This document shows positions 24,845 through 32,654 of a stretch of DNA of 64,000 bases, one piece after another. Both the position numbers and the translations under genes were made by a program. Every line of letters begins with the position of its first letter. Within the stretch, counting starts at the first letter, position 1. Below the pieces are notes generated by a model, which was not told the origin of the DNA, made no database searches, and saw only the letters and a program-made list of their open reading frames with translations. The stretch comes from Spiractinospora alimapuensis. Its GTDB lineage: Bacteria; Actinomycetota; Actinomycetes; Streptosporangiales; Streptosporangiaceae. The DNA is taken from contig NZ_CP072467.1 in assembly GCF_018437505.1 (NCBI RefSeq), forward strand, positions 3,224,001 through 3,288,000, written 5' to 3'.

Positions 24845-25737
24845 CGGAAGTGACCGACCACCCCAGTCCCGCCCGTGACTCGATCCTCGACCAACCGCAC
24901 CAGCCTCCTGACTCCGACTGGTGGTACGTCCGCGCCTACCCTGGCAGCGGCGCGCTGATGGACGCGGCCTGCGACGTTCTGGTGCCGTGGCTGCGGGAGG
25001 CCGCTGCGTCCGAGAACGCGGACCGTTGGTTCTTCCTTCGCTACATCGACATGGTCGGCCCGCATCTCCGGCTACGGATTCGGTGCGCTCCCGATGGGGT
25101 GGACCGGTTGCACTCCCGCATGCCGGAGTTGTGGCTCGCGCTGGACAAGATCCCTCCCGACGCGCGGGGCGAGCCGTTGATCGCGAACGGACTCTTCGGC
25201 GACGCGTCGGGCGCGGTTCGCGTCGCGCCCGGCCTTTACGCCCCGGAGATGCACAAGTACGGCGGGCCGGCGGGCGTGGAGGCGGCCGAGCGGCTGTTCA
25301 CCGCCTCGGCGCGTTGGTACGCCGACAACCTTCCGCACCGTTCACCACGTCGCTTCCGGCGCGCCGCCCTGGCGACGACGCTGATGCGGGAGCTCGTCAC
25401 CACGGCCCTCCCCCCGGAGGATTGGAAGGAGTTCTGGCTGCGCCACCGCCGCCAGTGGGGCTGGCAGTTGGTGATGTCCCAGGGAAAGGCCGCGGTCCCC
25501 GACCTCGTCAGCGAGACGGTCACCGGGGTGCGCGAGGTGGTCGCCGATGTCGACGTCGCTGCCGTGCGCACGCACGTCGCGTCGGTCGTCGCCACCTTCG
25601 AGGAAGTGACGCGGTCCAACTCCGGTGTGGACAGGCTCGACCTCCTACTGAACTACCTGCACATGGACATCAACCGGTGGGGGTTCGTCCCCGCGGAGGA
25701 AGCGCTGCTGGGCATGGTGACCACCAGCATGCGATAG
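24841..25737 (+). CDS. SpaB_C / thiopeptide-type biosynthesis protein (glutamate elimination or pyridine synthase)
   Basis: 298 residues. The start of the domain is classical: DSDWWYVRAYPGSGALMDAA and RWFFLRYIDMVGPHLRLRIR. It continues with LYAPEMHKYGGPAGVEAAER and near the end YLHMDINRWGF, which keeps the His and Arg expected of elimination domains. The family has two known activities in RiPP clusters: eliminating glutamate to leave Dha/Dhb, or forming the thiopeptide pyridine by [4+2] cycloaddition. Thiopeptide clusters carry one gene for each, and only one is present here. I favour elimination because a glutamylating LanB without it would be useless. It is the last gene before the cluster terminator. 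Confidence 0.8.
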   Translation: MTEVTDHPSPARDSILDQPHQPPDSDWWYVRAYPGSGALMDAACDVLVPWLREAAASENADRWFFLRYIDMVGPHLRLRIRCAPDGVDRLHSRMPELWLALDKIPPDARGEPLIANGLFGDASGAVRVAPGLYAPEMHKYGGPAGVEAAERLFTASARWYADNLPHRSPRRFRRAALATTLMRELVTTALPPEDWKEFWLRHRRQWGWQLVMSQGKAAVPDLVSETVTGVREVVADVDVAAVRTHVASVVATFEEVTRSNSGVDRLDLLLNYLHMDINRWGFVPAEEALLGMVTTSMR

Positions 25738-25755
25738 GCACGGCACGCGACGGGA

Positions 25756-25805
25756 CGGATGGCTGGTGGCCATGCCCCACACAGGGCATGGCCACCAGCC
25801 ATCCG
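25756..25805. terminator. 22-bp perfect hairpin ending the RiPP cluster
   Basis: Bases 25756-25777 pair without mismatch with 25784-25805 across the six-base loop cacaca (core GGCTGGTGGCCATGCCC on the left arm). It starts 18 bases after the SpaB_C stop. No U-tract follows. Its length and position make it the best terminator candidate in the window. Confidence 0.8.
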
Positions 25806-25922
25806 CGCGTCCTGCCGTCATGACACCATCGGTGAGGCGGCCACACGCGGGGCCCGCCGATCGTGGGGCCCTCCCGGCGAGTTCCTTACGGACTGGCCCC
25901 GCTCGGCGCGAGGTCAGCCCTA

Positions 25923-25948
25923 CTTGCCAACATGGCAAGTTCTTGCCA
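25923..25948. promoter_or_regulatory. Two overlapping TTGCCA/TGGCAA palindromes (operator)
   Basis: CTTGCCA-aca-TGGCAAG at 25923-25939 overlaps TGGCAAG-tt-CTTGCCA at 25933-25948. They lie about 40 bases before the membrane protein gene 25991, which is followed by a winged-helix regulator gene. The same half-site occurs at 9345-9360. An autoregulatory operator is the simplest reading. Confidence 0.6.
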
Positions 25949-25990
25949 TACTGGTTATCAGCATCGGACCGCGACGAGGGGACATCCAGC

Positions 25991-26437
25991 ATGGACCACT
26001 CAATGGATCACACCGAGGCGGCCAAGCAACTCGCGGCGGCCGACACCCTCCAGGAGCGGATGCGCCACAACGCTCGACACTGCGCCTTCGCCGCCGTCAC
26101 CCTCGGGGTGGTCACCCTGGTCGGCACGGCGCTGCTCGGCGCCAGCCACGGCGGGACCGCCCTCGACATCCCCGTCACGCTGGTCGTCCTGGGAGCCGCG
26201 GTCGCCGCGGGCGCCTACGCGTGGTCACGCCCCACCCTTCCACGCAACTACCTCACGATGCACCTCGTCATGACCGTCGGGGGAATCGCCGTGCTGCACA
26301 CCGTCACCTCCACGGTCGGCCGGGTCGTCTTTCCCGGTGAGTGGTTGTGGTGGGGACCGGGTGCGATACTCTCCGCGACCCCCGCCTTCGTGGTCGCGTA
26401 CATCACGCTGCGCCGGGACGGCGCCAGATCGCGGTAA
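25991..26437 (+). CDS. Four-helix membrane protein co-encoded with a winged-helix regulator
   Basis: 148 residues starting MDHSMDHTEAAKQLAAADTL. Four hydrophobic segments are visible (CAFAAVTLGVVTLVGTALLG, LDIPVTLVVLGAAVAAGAYA, LTMHLVMTVGGIAVLHTVTS and WWGPGAILSATPAFVVAYIT). The family is not recognised. The start follows ATCCAGC with no strong ribosome site. The regulator gene follows nine bases after the stop, and the palindromic operator precedes the gene, so the two form a small regulated unit. Confidence 0.7.
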   Translation: MDHSMDHTEAAKQLAAADTLQERMRHNARHCAFAAVTLGVVTLVGTALLGASHGGTALDIPVTLVVLGAAVAAGAYAWSRPTLPRNYLTMHLVMTVGGIAVLHTVTSTVGRVVFPGEWLWWGPGAILSATPAFVVAYITLRRDGARSR

Positions 26438-26446
26438 GGGCAGGCG

Positions 26447-26785
26447 ATGACGCACCCTCGCAAGCAGTTGGACGAGACGATCCACGCGCCGATCCGGTAC
26501 TCGATCATCGCCGCCGTGGTCTCCGTCGACCGGGTGGACTTCCAGTTCCTGCGCGACGCTCTGGAGATCACCGACTCGCACCTGTCCAAGCAGCTCTCGA
26601 TCCTGGAGAGCGCGGAGTACATCGAGATCGAACGCACCTTCATCGGCAAGCGCCGCCGCACCTACATCACAGCGACGCCACAGGGCAGGGCGGCGTTCGC
26701 CCAGCACACCGAGGCGCTGCGGGCCATCGCCAGCGGCGCGGCCCCCGTGTTTGGCTCGGCCGTGGACGCCGACACCGAAGGGTGA
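26447..26785 (+). CDS. Winged-helix transcriptional regulator (ArsR/MarR-like, short)
   Basis: 112 residues consisting almost entirely of one winged helix: IRYSIIAAVVSVDRVDFQFL, the recognition helix DSHLSKQLSILESAEYIEIE, then the wing RTFIGKRRRTYITATPQGRAAF. It matches the compact HTH_34-type regulators often encoded next to a membrane protein. It has no ligand-binding Cys. It probably represses its own operon through the palindromes at 25923-25948 and perhaps the 9468 gene through 9345-9360. Confidence 0.85.
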   Translation: MTHPRKQLDETIHAPIRYSIIAAVVSVDRVDFQFLRDALEITDSHLSKQLSILESAEYIEIERTFIGKRRRTYITATPQGRAAFAQHTEALRAIASGAAPVFGSAVDADTEG

Positions 26786-26856
26786 CCCCCGGCATCGGTG
26801 TGCCGACGTGGCGACGGGGCCGGGCTGACCAGTCCGACCCCGTGCTTATCGCATCG

Positions 26857-27381
26857 CTATCCGGTTGACTGTTGGTGTCGTCCGGTGCGATCGCCGATGT
26901 CCTCGCTCTCCACTCGCGGGGCGGGCGCGCCTTCGGCGTCACGCCGACCGGATCGGTAGGCTCGCTCGGCCGTACCGACTTCCTGTGTCGTCCCTTGGTC
27001 AATCCGACCACGGTTCCACCCGGCGGTCAGGCCGTAGATCACCATCAGGCTGACCACGATCCCGAGGATCGACCAGAACGGGTAGGCGACCATGAACGCG
27101 AACTGCACCAGGACACTGATGGCCGCGACCGTGACACCCGCGGCACGAGCCCACGTCTGTCCCGTGAGACAGGCGAGACCCGTCAGGCCAACGACGACAC
27201 CCCAGGCCACCAGTACGATTCCCCAGACCACGAAATTGAACAGGAACAAGTTCCCTTCCGCGACCACGAAGAATTCCGGCTGCCACCAGGACACCAGTCC
27301 TTGCACGACATGGAACGCCCCGGCGAGTAGCAACATTGTGGCAGCGAAGAACTGCCAACCGTTGGCTGTTCTCAATTCCAT
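26857..27381 (-). CDS. Four-helix membrane protein (DUF7144-like)
   Basis: 174 residues from an ATG at 27381 with AAGGAG nine bases upstream. Four helices are evident (WQFFAATMLLLAGAFHVVQG, FNFVVWGIVLVAWGVVVGLT, AGVTVAAISVLVQFAFMVAY and WSILGIVVSLMVIYGLTAGW), followed by a charged cytoplasmic tail of about 50 residues. It resembles the widespread actinobacterial membrane protein family with the same helix spacing and WQ/WW residues. Its role is unknown. Confidence 0.75.
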   Translation of the reverse strand: MELRTANGWQFFAATMLLLAGAFHVVQGLVSWWQPEFFVVAEGNLFLFNFVVWGIVLVAWGVVVGLTGLACLTGQTWARAAGVTVAAISVLVQFAFMVAYPFWSILGIVVSLMVIYGLTAGWNRGRIDQGTTQEVGTAERAYRSGRRDAEGAPAPRVESEDIGDRTGRHQQSTG

Positions 27382-27583
27382 CTGCGCCACTCCTTCATAC
27401 GCTGGCCGGGGCCAAGCATCCGGACTCCGGCTCCCAGGTCCACCCTGAAACAGCAGGCCCAGGTGATTCCAGTCCCAATGGTTCAGAAGTCGGCAAAATG
27501 TCGGCAATACCGCGTGTCGCGAGGGTTATTCGGAGCGCGACCAGTGCTCTCGGGAAGCGGAGCGTCGCGGTCCCGGTACCGGC

Positions 27584-28801
27584 TCACTCCGAGGGGAGCA
27601 CCATCTCCCGGTAGTCGGGAAGGTCGATGGCGTTGGCGGCCCGGTGGATGGGGTCGAGGTAGCGCTGAAGTCCGCTCAGCGCCCGGAGATGGGGCGCGAC
27701 GCGAAGGAACCGGTCACGCACCCACGTGCCGCGCCGGGTCGCGGGAACCAGGAACGGAAGCCCAGTGCCGGGGATCCTCTGGTTCTGTGTCACGAAGTCC
27801 CGGATCCGCTCCTCGTAGGCGGGGAAGGCCCGCTGATGGTCGCCGTTGTGGCGGGCCAGCTCTCCGGCCAGCACGTAGGCCCCCACCAACGCCAGCGACG
27901 TCCCCTGGCCGGACGCCGGAGACGGCCCGTACGCCGCGTCCCCCAGGAGGACGACCCGCCCCTTGGACCACGTGTCCATCTTGATCTGACTCATCGAGTC
28001 GAAGAAGAAGTCCGACGCGTCCGACAGTTGCTCCAGCAACCGAGGCACCCGCCCTCCGAAGTCGACGAAGACCTCCGCGAGGAAACGCCGTTGTTCGCTC
28101 GCGTCACTCCGCGCGACCGTCCCGTTCCCACCGTCCCGCAACGCCAGGAACGCCTTGGTCTCTCCCCACTGGTTGGCGAACACGCCCGCCATCCGGCGCC
28201 GATTGGTGGCGATCTCGCCCCATCCATGCGGGAGCTCCTCCCTGGCCACGGAGAAGAACGCCACGTAGGCACCGAGTGCGTGCGCGTAGCGCTCCTCGGG
28301 ACCGAACACGAGTCCACGCGTGGTGGAGTGCAGGCCGTCCGCGCCCACGACCACGTCGTACTCGGCGCCTTGTCCTTGGTGGAAGTCGACCGCCACGCCG
28401 GTCCCGTTGTCGCGCAGGGCGACGATCGAGTCGTCGAAACGGTAGTCGACCCGCCCCTCGGTGAGGGCGAAGAGTCGAGCGCACAGCGCGTCCCGATTGA
28501 TCTCGATGTTGTGGTCGCCCTCGCCGGCGGTGAAGGCCCCCACCGGAACGTCGATGGGCGTGGGTGTGACCTCGCTGGTCATCGTGAGCCCACGCAGACC
28601 GGTCCGGGCGGCCTGGAGGTCGGACCGGATGCCCATCCGATCGACCACGTCGATGCCCACCCCGCGAACGTCGATGTTGTAGCCGCCCTTACGCACGGTG
28701 GGGGCACGTTCCACCACCGTGACGTCGAAGCCGTAGCGCGCCAGCCAGTACGCCAGCGCGGGCCCGGCGACGCTGGCCCCCGAGATCAACACTCGTTTCA
28801 T
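27584..28801 (-). CDS. FAD-dependent monooxygenase, second copy of the divergent pair type
   Basis: 405 residues from the ATG at 28801 with GGAGG upstream. Motifs are KRVLISGASVAGPALAYWLA (FAD GxGxxG variant with Ser-Val), VVVGADGLHSTTRGLVFG (DG motif) and LLGDAAYGPSPASGQGTSLA (GD motif). The order and length match class A aromatic hydroxylases, including drug-inactivating members. It faces a TetR gene at 28918 across a perfect 11-bp inverted repeat. It is similar in plan, and in the phrase PALAYWL, to the enzyme at 5058. Confidence 0.88.
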   Translation of the reverse strand: MKRVLISGASVAGPALAYWLARYGFDVTVVERAPTVRKGGYNIDVRGVGIDVVDRMGIRSDLQAARTGLRGLTMTSEVTPTPIDVPVGAFTAGEGDHNIEINRDALCARLFALTEGRVDYRFDDSIVALRDNGTGVAVDFHQGQGAEYDVVVGADGLHSTTRGLVFGPEERYAHALGAYVAFFSVAREELPHGWGEIATNRRRMAGVFANQWGETKAFLALRDGGNGTVARSDASEQRRFLAEVFVDFGGRVPRLLEQLSDASDFFFDSMSQIKMDTWSKGRVVLLGDAAYGPSPASGQGTSLALVGAYVLAGELARHNGDHQRAFPAYEERIRDFVTQNQRIPGTGLPFLVPATRRGTWVRDRFLRVAPHLRALSGLQRYLDPIHRAANAIDLPDYREMVLPSE

Positions 28802-28828
28802 CGTGCCTCCCCGAATATGCCTACTGGC

Positions 28829-28857
28829 CGCACGGTAAGTGAGACGCTTACCGTGCG
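28829..28857. promoter_or_regulatory. Perfect 11-bp inverted repeat, TetR operator
   Basis: CGCACGGTAAG at 28829-28839 is inverted as CTTACCGTGCG at 28847-28857 with a seven-base spacer. It is centred in the gap between the FAD monooxygenase and the TetR gene. Symmetry, length and position are those of a TetR-family operator. Confidence 0.75.
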
Positions 28858-28917
28858 TCGAGTAAGTCACCGGGGTCCGATGAGTGATCTACTCTGGCGG
28901 GAGAACGGAGGTGGGCC

Positions 28918-29472
28918 GTGGCCTCAGGAGGAGCCGACACCCGCGCCGAGATTCTGCGGGTGGCCCTGGAGCTGTTCACCAGTCAGGGCTACCAACGCAC
29001 CAGTCTGCGGGAGATTGCCGAGCGCCTCGGTATCACCAAGGCCGCGCTGTACTACCACTTCGCGTCCAAGACCGACATTCTGCGCGAGATCGTCCAGCCC
29101 CTGGTCGACGACAGCACCGAGATGCTGGAGACTCTCCGCGAGGAACGCGTCAGCGACCCGCGCACCGTGTTCGAGCGGGAGTTCGACCTTTCCTACCGCC
29201 ACCGGGCCGTGTTCGCCCTGTGGTTCACTGACCTCTCGGTGTTCCAGACACTGAACCTGGTCGGCGAGATCCTACGGTGGCGCACGGAGGTCCAGACCGC
29301 CCTGCTTGGCCCCGACGCCACCCCCGCGGCCCGGGTCCGCGCCACGTCGGCACTCGGAGGGCTGCAGGACTGCGCCGTCCTCCCACTGGACGCGCCGTAC
29401 GAGACCCTCCGCGCGGAGTCCGTCGAGGCCGCACTGCGTGCCTTGGAGCCACGGAGAGCGTCAGAAAGCTGA
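28918..29472 (+). CDS. TetR family transcriptional regulator, divergent from FAD monooxygenase
   Basis: 184 residues, GTG start with GGAGG upstream. The helix-turn-helix is clear: ADTRAEILRVALELFTSQGY and LREIAERLGITKAALYYHFA, then SKTDILR. The C-terminal domain is all-helical. It likely represses the monooxygenase at 27584 and itself through the inverted repeat at 28829-28857. Confidence 0.92.
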   Translation: MASGGADTRAEILRVALELFTSQGYQRTSLREIAERLGITKAALYYHFASKTDILREIVQPLVDDSTEMLETLREERVSDPRTVFEREFDLSYRHRAVFALWFTDLSVFQTLNLVGEILRWRTEVQTALLGPDATPAARVRATSALGGLQDCAVLPLDAPYETLRAESVEAALRALEPRRASES

Positions 29473-29476
29473 CGGC

Positions 29477-30481
29477 TCAGCCCAACCAGCGCCGGAGCCA
29501 CCGGCGCCTGGCCTCGACAGCGTCCTTGGACAGCGCCGCCTCCGGCGTCACAGTGTCGAAGCCGTGGTAACCGCCGGGCCAAACGTGCAGCTCCGCCTCC
29601 CCTCCGGCCTGCCATAGTCGGCTGGCGTAGGTCACCACCTCGTCCCGGAAGTTCTCGGCCGACCCGACGTCGAGGAACGCCGGTGGCAGATCCGAGAGGT
29701 CGACGGCCCGCGCGGGCGCGGCGTACGGCGACACGTCCGGACCGCCCGCCGCGTCGCCCAACAGCGCCCGCCACCCGGTCGTGTTCGCCGAACGACCCCA
29801 CGTCCCGTGGTTCCCCATCTGGAGGGCGGAGGGAGAGTTGTTCCGGTCGTCCAGCATCGGGCACACGAGCACCTGCCCAGCCAGCCGCGGTCCACCGCGG
29901 TCCCGCGCCATCAGGGCGAGCGCGGCCGACAGCCCGCCACCAGCGCTGACCCCGGCCACCAGCAGCCGATCGGGGTCCGCCCCCACCGCCTCCGCGTTCT
30001 GCGCGAGCCACACCAGCCCGGCGTAACAGTCCTCGACCGGCGCCGGATGTGGATGCTCCGGCGCGAGCCGGTACTCCACCGACACGACGACCATGGGCAT
30101 CTCTTCGGCCCAATCCAGGACGTCGTCCAGACCGAACCGGTTGTTCCCCACCACCATCCCGCCGGGATGGGAGAAATACACGGCGGGAAGCGACGCCCCC
30201 ACGCCGACCGGCCGACAGACCAGCAAGGGAACGTCCGGGGCTCCGGACGGCCCTGGCACGCTCCGGTTCTCGACCTCGAACCGACCGTCACGCCGCAGTC
30301 GGTCGACGGAGGGCGTCACCGCGTTCATGATCCTTCGTCGCTCCAGCACGTCGTCGGCCCCGAGGTCCGGCCCGATGGCCCGGCGGTGCACCTCCAACCC
30401 CGGCACGAGCTCGGGATCGAACGGAACGCACGGCAGGTCACCGCCACGAGCGGGGAACTCGGGCACAGTGGGATTCGACAT
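29477..30481 (-). CDS. Alpha/beta hydrolase, HSL-type esterase
   Basis: 334 residues from an ATG with AGGAG upstream. The oxyanion motif appears as HPGGMVVG, a variant of HGGG. The nucleophile elbow is GVSAGGG (Ser in GxSAG), followed by PPAFLDVGSAENFRDE and the catalytic His in GGYHGFD. These belong to the hormone-sensitive-lipase esterase family (abhydrolase_3), which hydrolyses short acyl esters or lactones. It ends five bases from the convergent TetR gene. The upstream gap to 30577 carries nothing else. Confidence 0.9.
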   Translation of the reverse strand: MSNPTVPEFPARGGDLPCVPFDPELVPGLEVHRRAIGPDLGADDVLERRRIMNAVTPSVDRLRRDGRFEVENRSVPGPSGAPDVPLLVCRPVGVGASLPAVYFSHPGGMVVGNNRFGLDDVLDWAEEMPMVVVSVEYRLAPEHPHPAPVEDCYAGLVWLAQNAEAVGADPDRLLVAGVSAGGGLSAALALMARDRGGPRLAGQVLVCPMLDDRNNSPSALQMGNHGTWGRSANTTGWRALLGDAAGGPDVSPYAAPARAVDLSDLPPAFLDVGSAENFRDEVVTYASRLWQAGGEAELHVWPGGYHGFDTVTPEAALSKDAVEARRRWLRRWLG

Positions 30482-30576
30482 GGGGGGACTCCTGTATCCG
30501 GGGGCGCGCCGTCCTGTCACTATCCCCGGCTCGCACCCGCGATACGCACGGCGCGTCAACGACCAACGGCCGAGGT

Positions 30577-30861
30577 TCAGTCGAAGAGGTGGTCCACGCT
30601 GCTCACCGTGGCGGCACGACGGACCAGGACGTCGAGTTCGTCGTTGTCCGTGAGAGCCATGACGCGACCCCGGGTCGCGTCATCCACAGACAAACCCCGC
30701 GCATCCAGGACCAAGAGAACACTCTCGGCCCTCCCCTTGGCCTCACCTCTCACCTCACCCTTGGCCTCGAGGCGTTCGGTGAACTCGCTCCGGTACCGGA
30801 CCGTGGGCAGAGGACGCGCTCCCGCGCCCACAGTCGAACGATCGTCCGGCGACTCACTCAA
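30577..30861 (-). CDS. Duplicated C-terminal tail of the adjacent PD-(D/E)XK-like protein
   Basis: 94 residues. From YRSEFTERLEAKGEVRGEAK onward it is a near copy of the last part of the 298-residue protein that precedes it: shared EFT-RLEAKGE, AESV-VLDAR, VDDATR-RV-A-T and LFD/LFE at the end. It lacks the nuclease-like core and has its own short N-terminus (MSESPDDRSTVGAG). It overlaps the larger gene by eight bases. It is either a small stand-alone protein that binds the same partner or a remnant of a partial tandem duplication. Confidence 0.6.
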   Translation of the reverse strand: MSESPDDRSTVGAGARPLPTVRYRSEFTERLEAKGEVRGEAKGRAESVLLVLDARGLSVDDATRGRVMALTDNDELDVLVRRAATVSSVDHLFD

Positions 30862-31750
30862 AGAGCTGGTCCGCGCTGGTCACGGTGATGGCACGGCGGA
30901 CCAGAGCGTCGAGCTGGTCGTCGTCGGTGACGGCGAGGACCCGATCCCGGGTCGCGTCGTCGACGGCCACCTCCCGCGCATCCAGGACCGAGAGAACACT
31001 CTCGGCCCTCCCCTCGGCCTTCCCCTTGGCCTTCCCCTTGGCCTCACCTCTCGCCTCACCTCTCGCCTCACCCTTGGCCTCGAGGCGTTGAGTGAACTCG
31101 CTCTGGTACTCGAAGGTTCCCACGGCCACAGCGTCCTCCACATAGGTGCGGTCTGCCGGGCGCAGCAGCGCCAACAGGATCTCAGTGTAACTTTGGGCAC
31201 GGTCGGGGTCGATGTCCGCGAGGCCTGTGAGCAGGGCGTCTATGACGCCACCGCGTTGGCCGTGCGCGACGGCGGAGAGGCCGCCCAGCTCCGGCGACTG
31301 GGCGGCCCGGGCGGGCTCGTCGATGACGGGTACGCGATCGGGACCGATCACGTAGACGTGCATCACGTATCGATTTCCCAGGTGATAGGGGACGTCGTAC
31401 CGATCCGCGATGTTCTGGTCCGGGCAGAACACCACGACGTCGACCTTGCAGTCGTACCGGTCGGCCATGGTGCTGCTGTACACGCCCCAGCGGCGGTACT
31501 TCTGCTCGACGAAGGCTCGTTGGGACTCCACGATGAGCCCGTGGGAGGTTCCGGCATCGTCCACCTGCACCAACAGCGCGGTGTCGCTTCGCCGTTCGTG
31601 CACTTCGGGTTCTCCGAAGTCCCCGCAGTCGAGCTTGACCGGCGCGTCCGCGGGGAAGTCCGCGCCGAAGCACTCACGGAGGAGCTCGACCACCATCTCG
31701 GGTCTGTTCCTGCACAGGTGGAGCACGTACTCGTGTTCGAGAGTTGGCAT
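30854..31750 (-). CDS. PD-(D/E)XK-like (Rpn/DUF-type) actinobacterial protein with charged repeat
   Basis: 298 residues starting MPTLEHEYVLHLCRNRPEMV. A conserved N-terminal domain includes TALLVQVDDAGTSHGLIVES, then QRAF, where the Asp and the ESQ motif match the PD-(D/E)XK pattern of Rpn-type nuclease-like proteins. It continues with YDCKVDVVVFCPDQNIADRY. The C-terminal part carries a run of GEA/GKA-type repeats (residues about 225-245) before a short helical domain. Such genes are common in multicopy in actinobacteria, and their biological role is not established. Nuclease activity is an inference from the motif only. Confidence 0.65.
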   Translation of the reverse strand: MPTLEHEYVLHLCRNRPEMVVELLRECFGADFPADAPVKLDCGDFGEPEVHERRSDTALLVQVDDAGTSHGLIVESQRAFVEQKYRRWGVYSSTMADRYDCKVDVVVFCPDQNIADRYDVPYHLGNRYVMHVYVIGPDRVPVIDEPARAAQSPELGGLSAVAHGQRGGVIDALLTGLADIDPDRAQSYTEILLALLRPADRTYVEDAVAVGTFEYQSEFTQRLEAKGEARGEARGEAKGKAKGKAEGRAESVLSVLDAREVAVDDATRDRVLAVTDDDQLDALVRRAITVTSADQLFE

Positions 31751-31874
31751 GGCGCGAGATTAGTGCGCAGGGAAGATCACGCGCAGTGATTTGGCGAAAG
31801 TTCGTCCGAAGCGCGACAACGATACTGATGTCCACCATGCGCGGGAAATCCCCCCGGCTGATGCGAACGGGCGT

Positions 31875-32654
31875 CTAGTTGACGGCGCCGAGGAACAGGT
31901 GGACGGCCAGGGCGATCCCCGCGAGGGCGATGCCGACGCGCAGCGGGGCTTGGGGGAGACGGCGGACGATGGCGGGGCCGATCCACGCGCCGAGGAGGCA
32001 CCCGAGGGCCAGGCATCCGGCGGCCGCCCAGTCCACGGGGGCGAGGATGGCGTAGGCGACACCGGCGGTGAGGTTCGCCGCTCCCGTCACCACGTTCTTC
32101 ACCGCGTTGGTGACGGCGAGACGTTCGGAGGCCGCGATGGACAGCACCGCGAGCATCATGATGCCGGCGGCGGCTCCGAAGTAGCCGCCGTAGACACCGA
32201 CCAGGAGGACGGCCACGGCGAGGAGCGGCGAAGGGCGGAGGCGCGCGCTGGCGGGGGCTCGCCTGCGGGCGGCGGTGCGGATCCGGTCGCGGAACAGCAG
32301 GACGACCGACCCCAGGGCGATCAGCCAGGGAACGACGAGCTCGAACATCTCCGACGGCGTGCGCAGCAACAGGAAGGCGCCCACCCCACCGCCGACCACG
32401 GCGATACCCATCAGCCACAGGAGGCGGCGCCCCTGCCCGCGCAGTTCCGGGCGGGAGCCGGCCGCGGCGCCCACGGTCGTTGAGAACAGGGCGACGGTGT
32501 TCGTGACGTTCGCGGCGATCGGCGGCAGCCCGACCGCGAGGAGCGCCGGATAGCTGAACAGCGAGGCGAGTCCGGCGATGGACCCCACCAGTCCGGAAGC
32601 GACACCCGCGCCGAAGAGGAACGAGGCAGAGGTCAAGTCCACTACTGAGATCAT
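31875..32654 (-). CDS. TSUP family (TauE/SafE-like) membrane transporter
   Basis: 259 residues with seven or eight hydrophobic helices. The repeated TSUP signature is visible: LVGSIAGLASLFSYPALLAV with NVTNTVALF in the first half, and GVYGGYFGAAAGIMMLAVLS with TNAVKNVVTG in the second. The family exports sulfite, sulfonates or small organic anions. It overlaps the IclR gene by four bases, so it is translated together with it. It may export an acid linked to the sugar-acid pathway regulated by that protein, but this is only positional. Confidence 0.9.
   Translation of the reverse strand: MISVVDLTSASFLFGAGVASGLVGSIAGLASLFSYPALLAVGLPPIAANVTNTVALFSTTVGAAAGSRPELRGQGRRLLWLMGIAVVGGGVGAFLLLRTPSEMFELVVPWLIALGSVVLLFRDRIRTAARRRAPASARLRPSPLLAVAVLLVGVYGGYFGAAAGIMMLAVLSIAASERLAVTNAVKNVVTGAANLTAGVAYAILAPVDWAAAGCLALGCLLGAWIGPAIVRRLPQAPLRVGIALAGIALAVHLFLGAVN

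Noticed and set aside
28829-28857. Inverted repeat as insertion-sequence terminus
   Set aside because: No transposase or target duplication nearby; its centre position between divergent genes fits a TetR operator.
30975-31085. Short tandem repeat as a CRISPR-like array
   Set aside because: The repeat (ggcctcacctctc-type) is the coding sequence of a Gly/Glu/Lys/Ala peptide repeat, lacks spacers and stays in frame.
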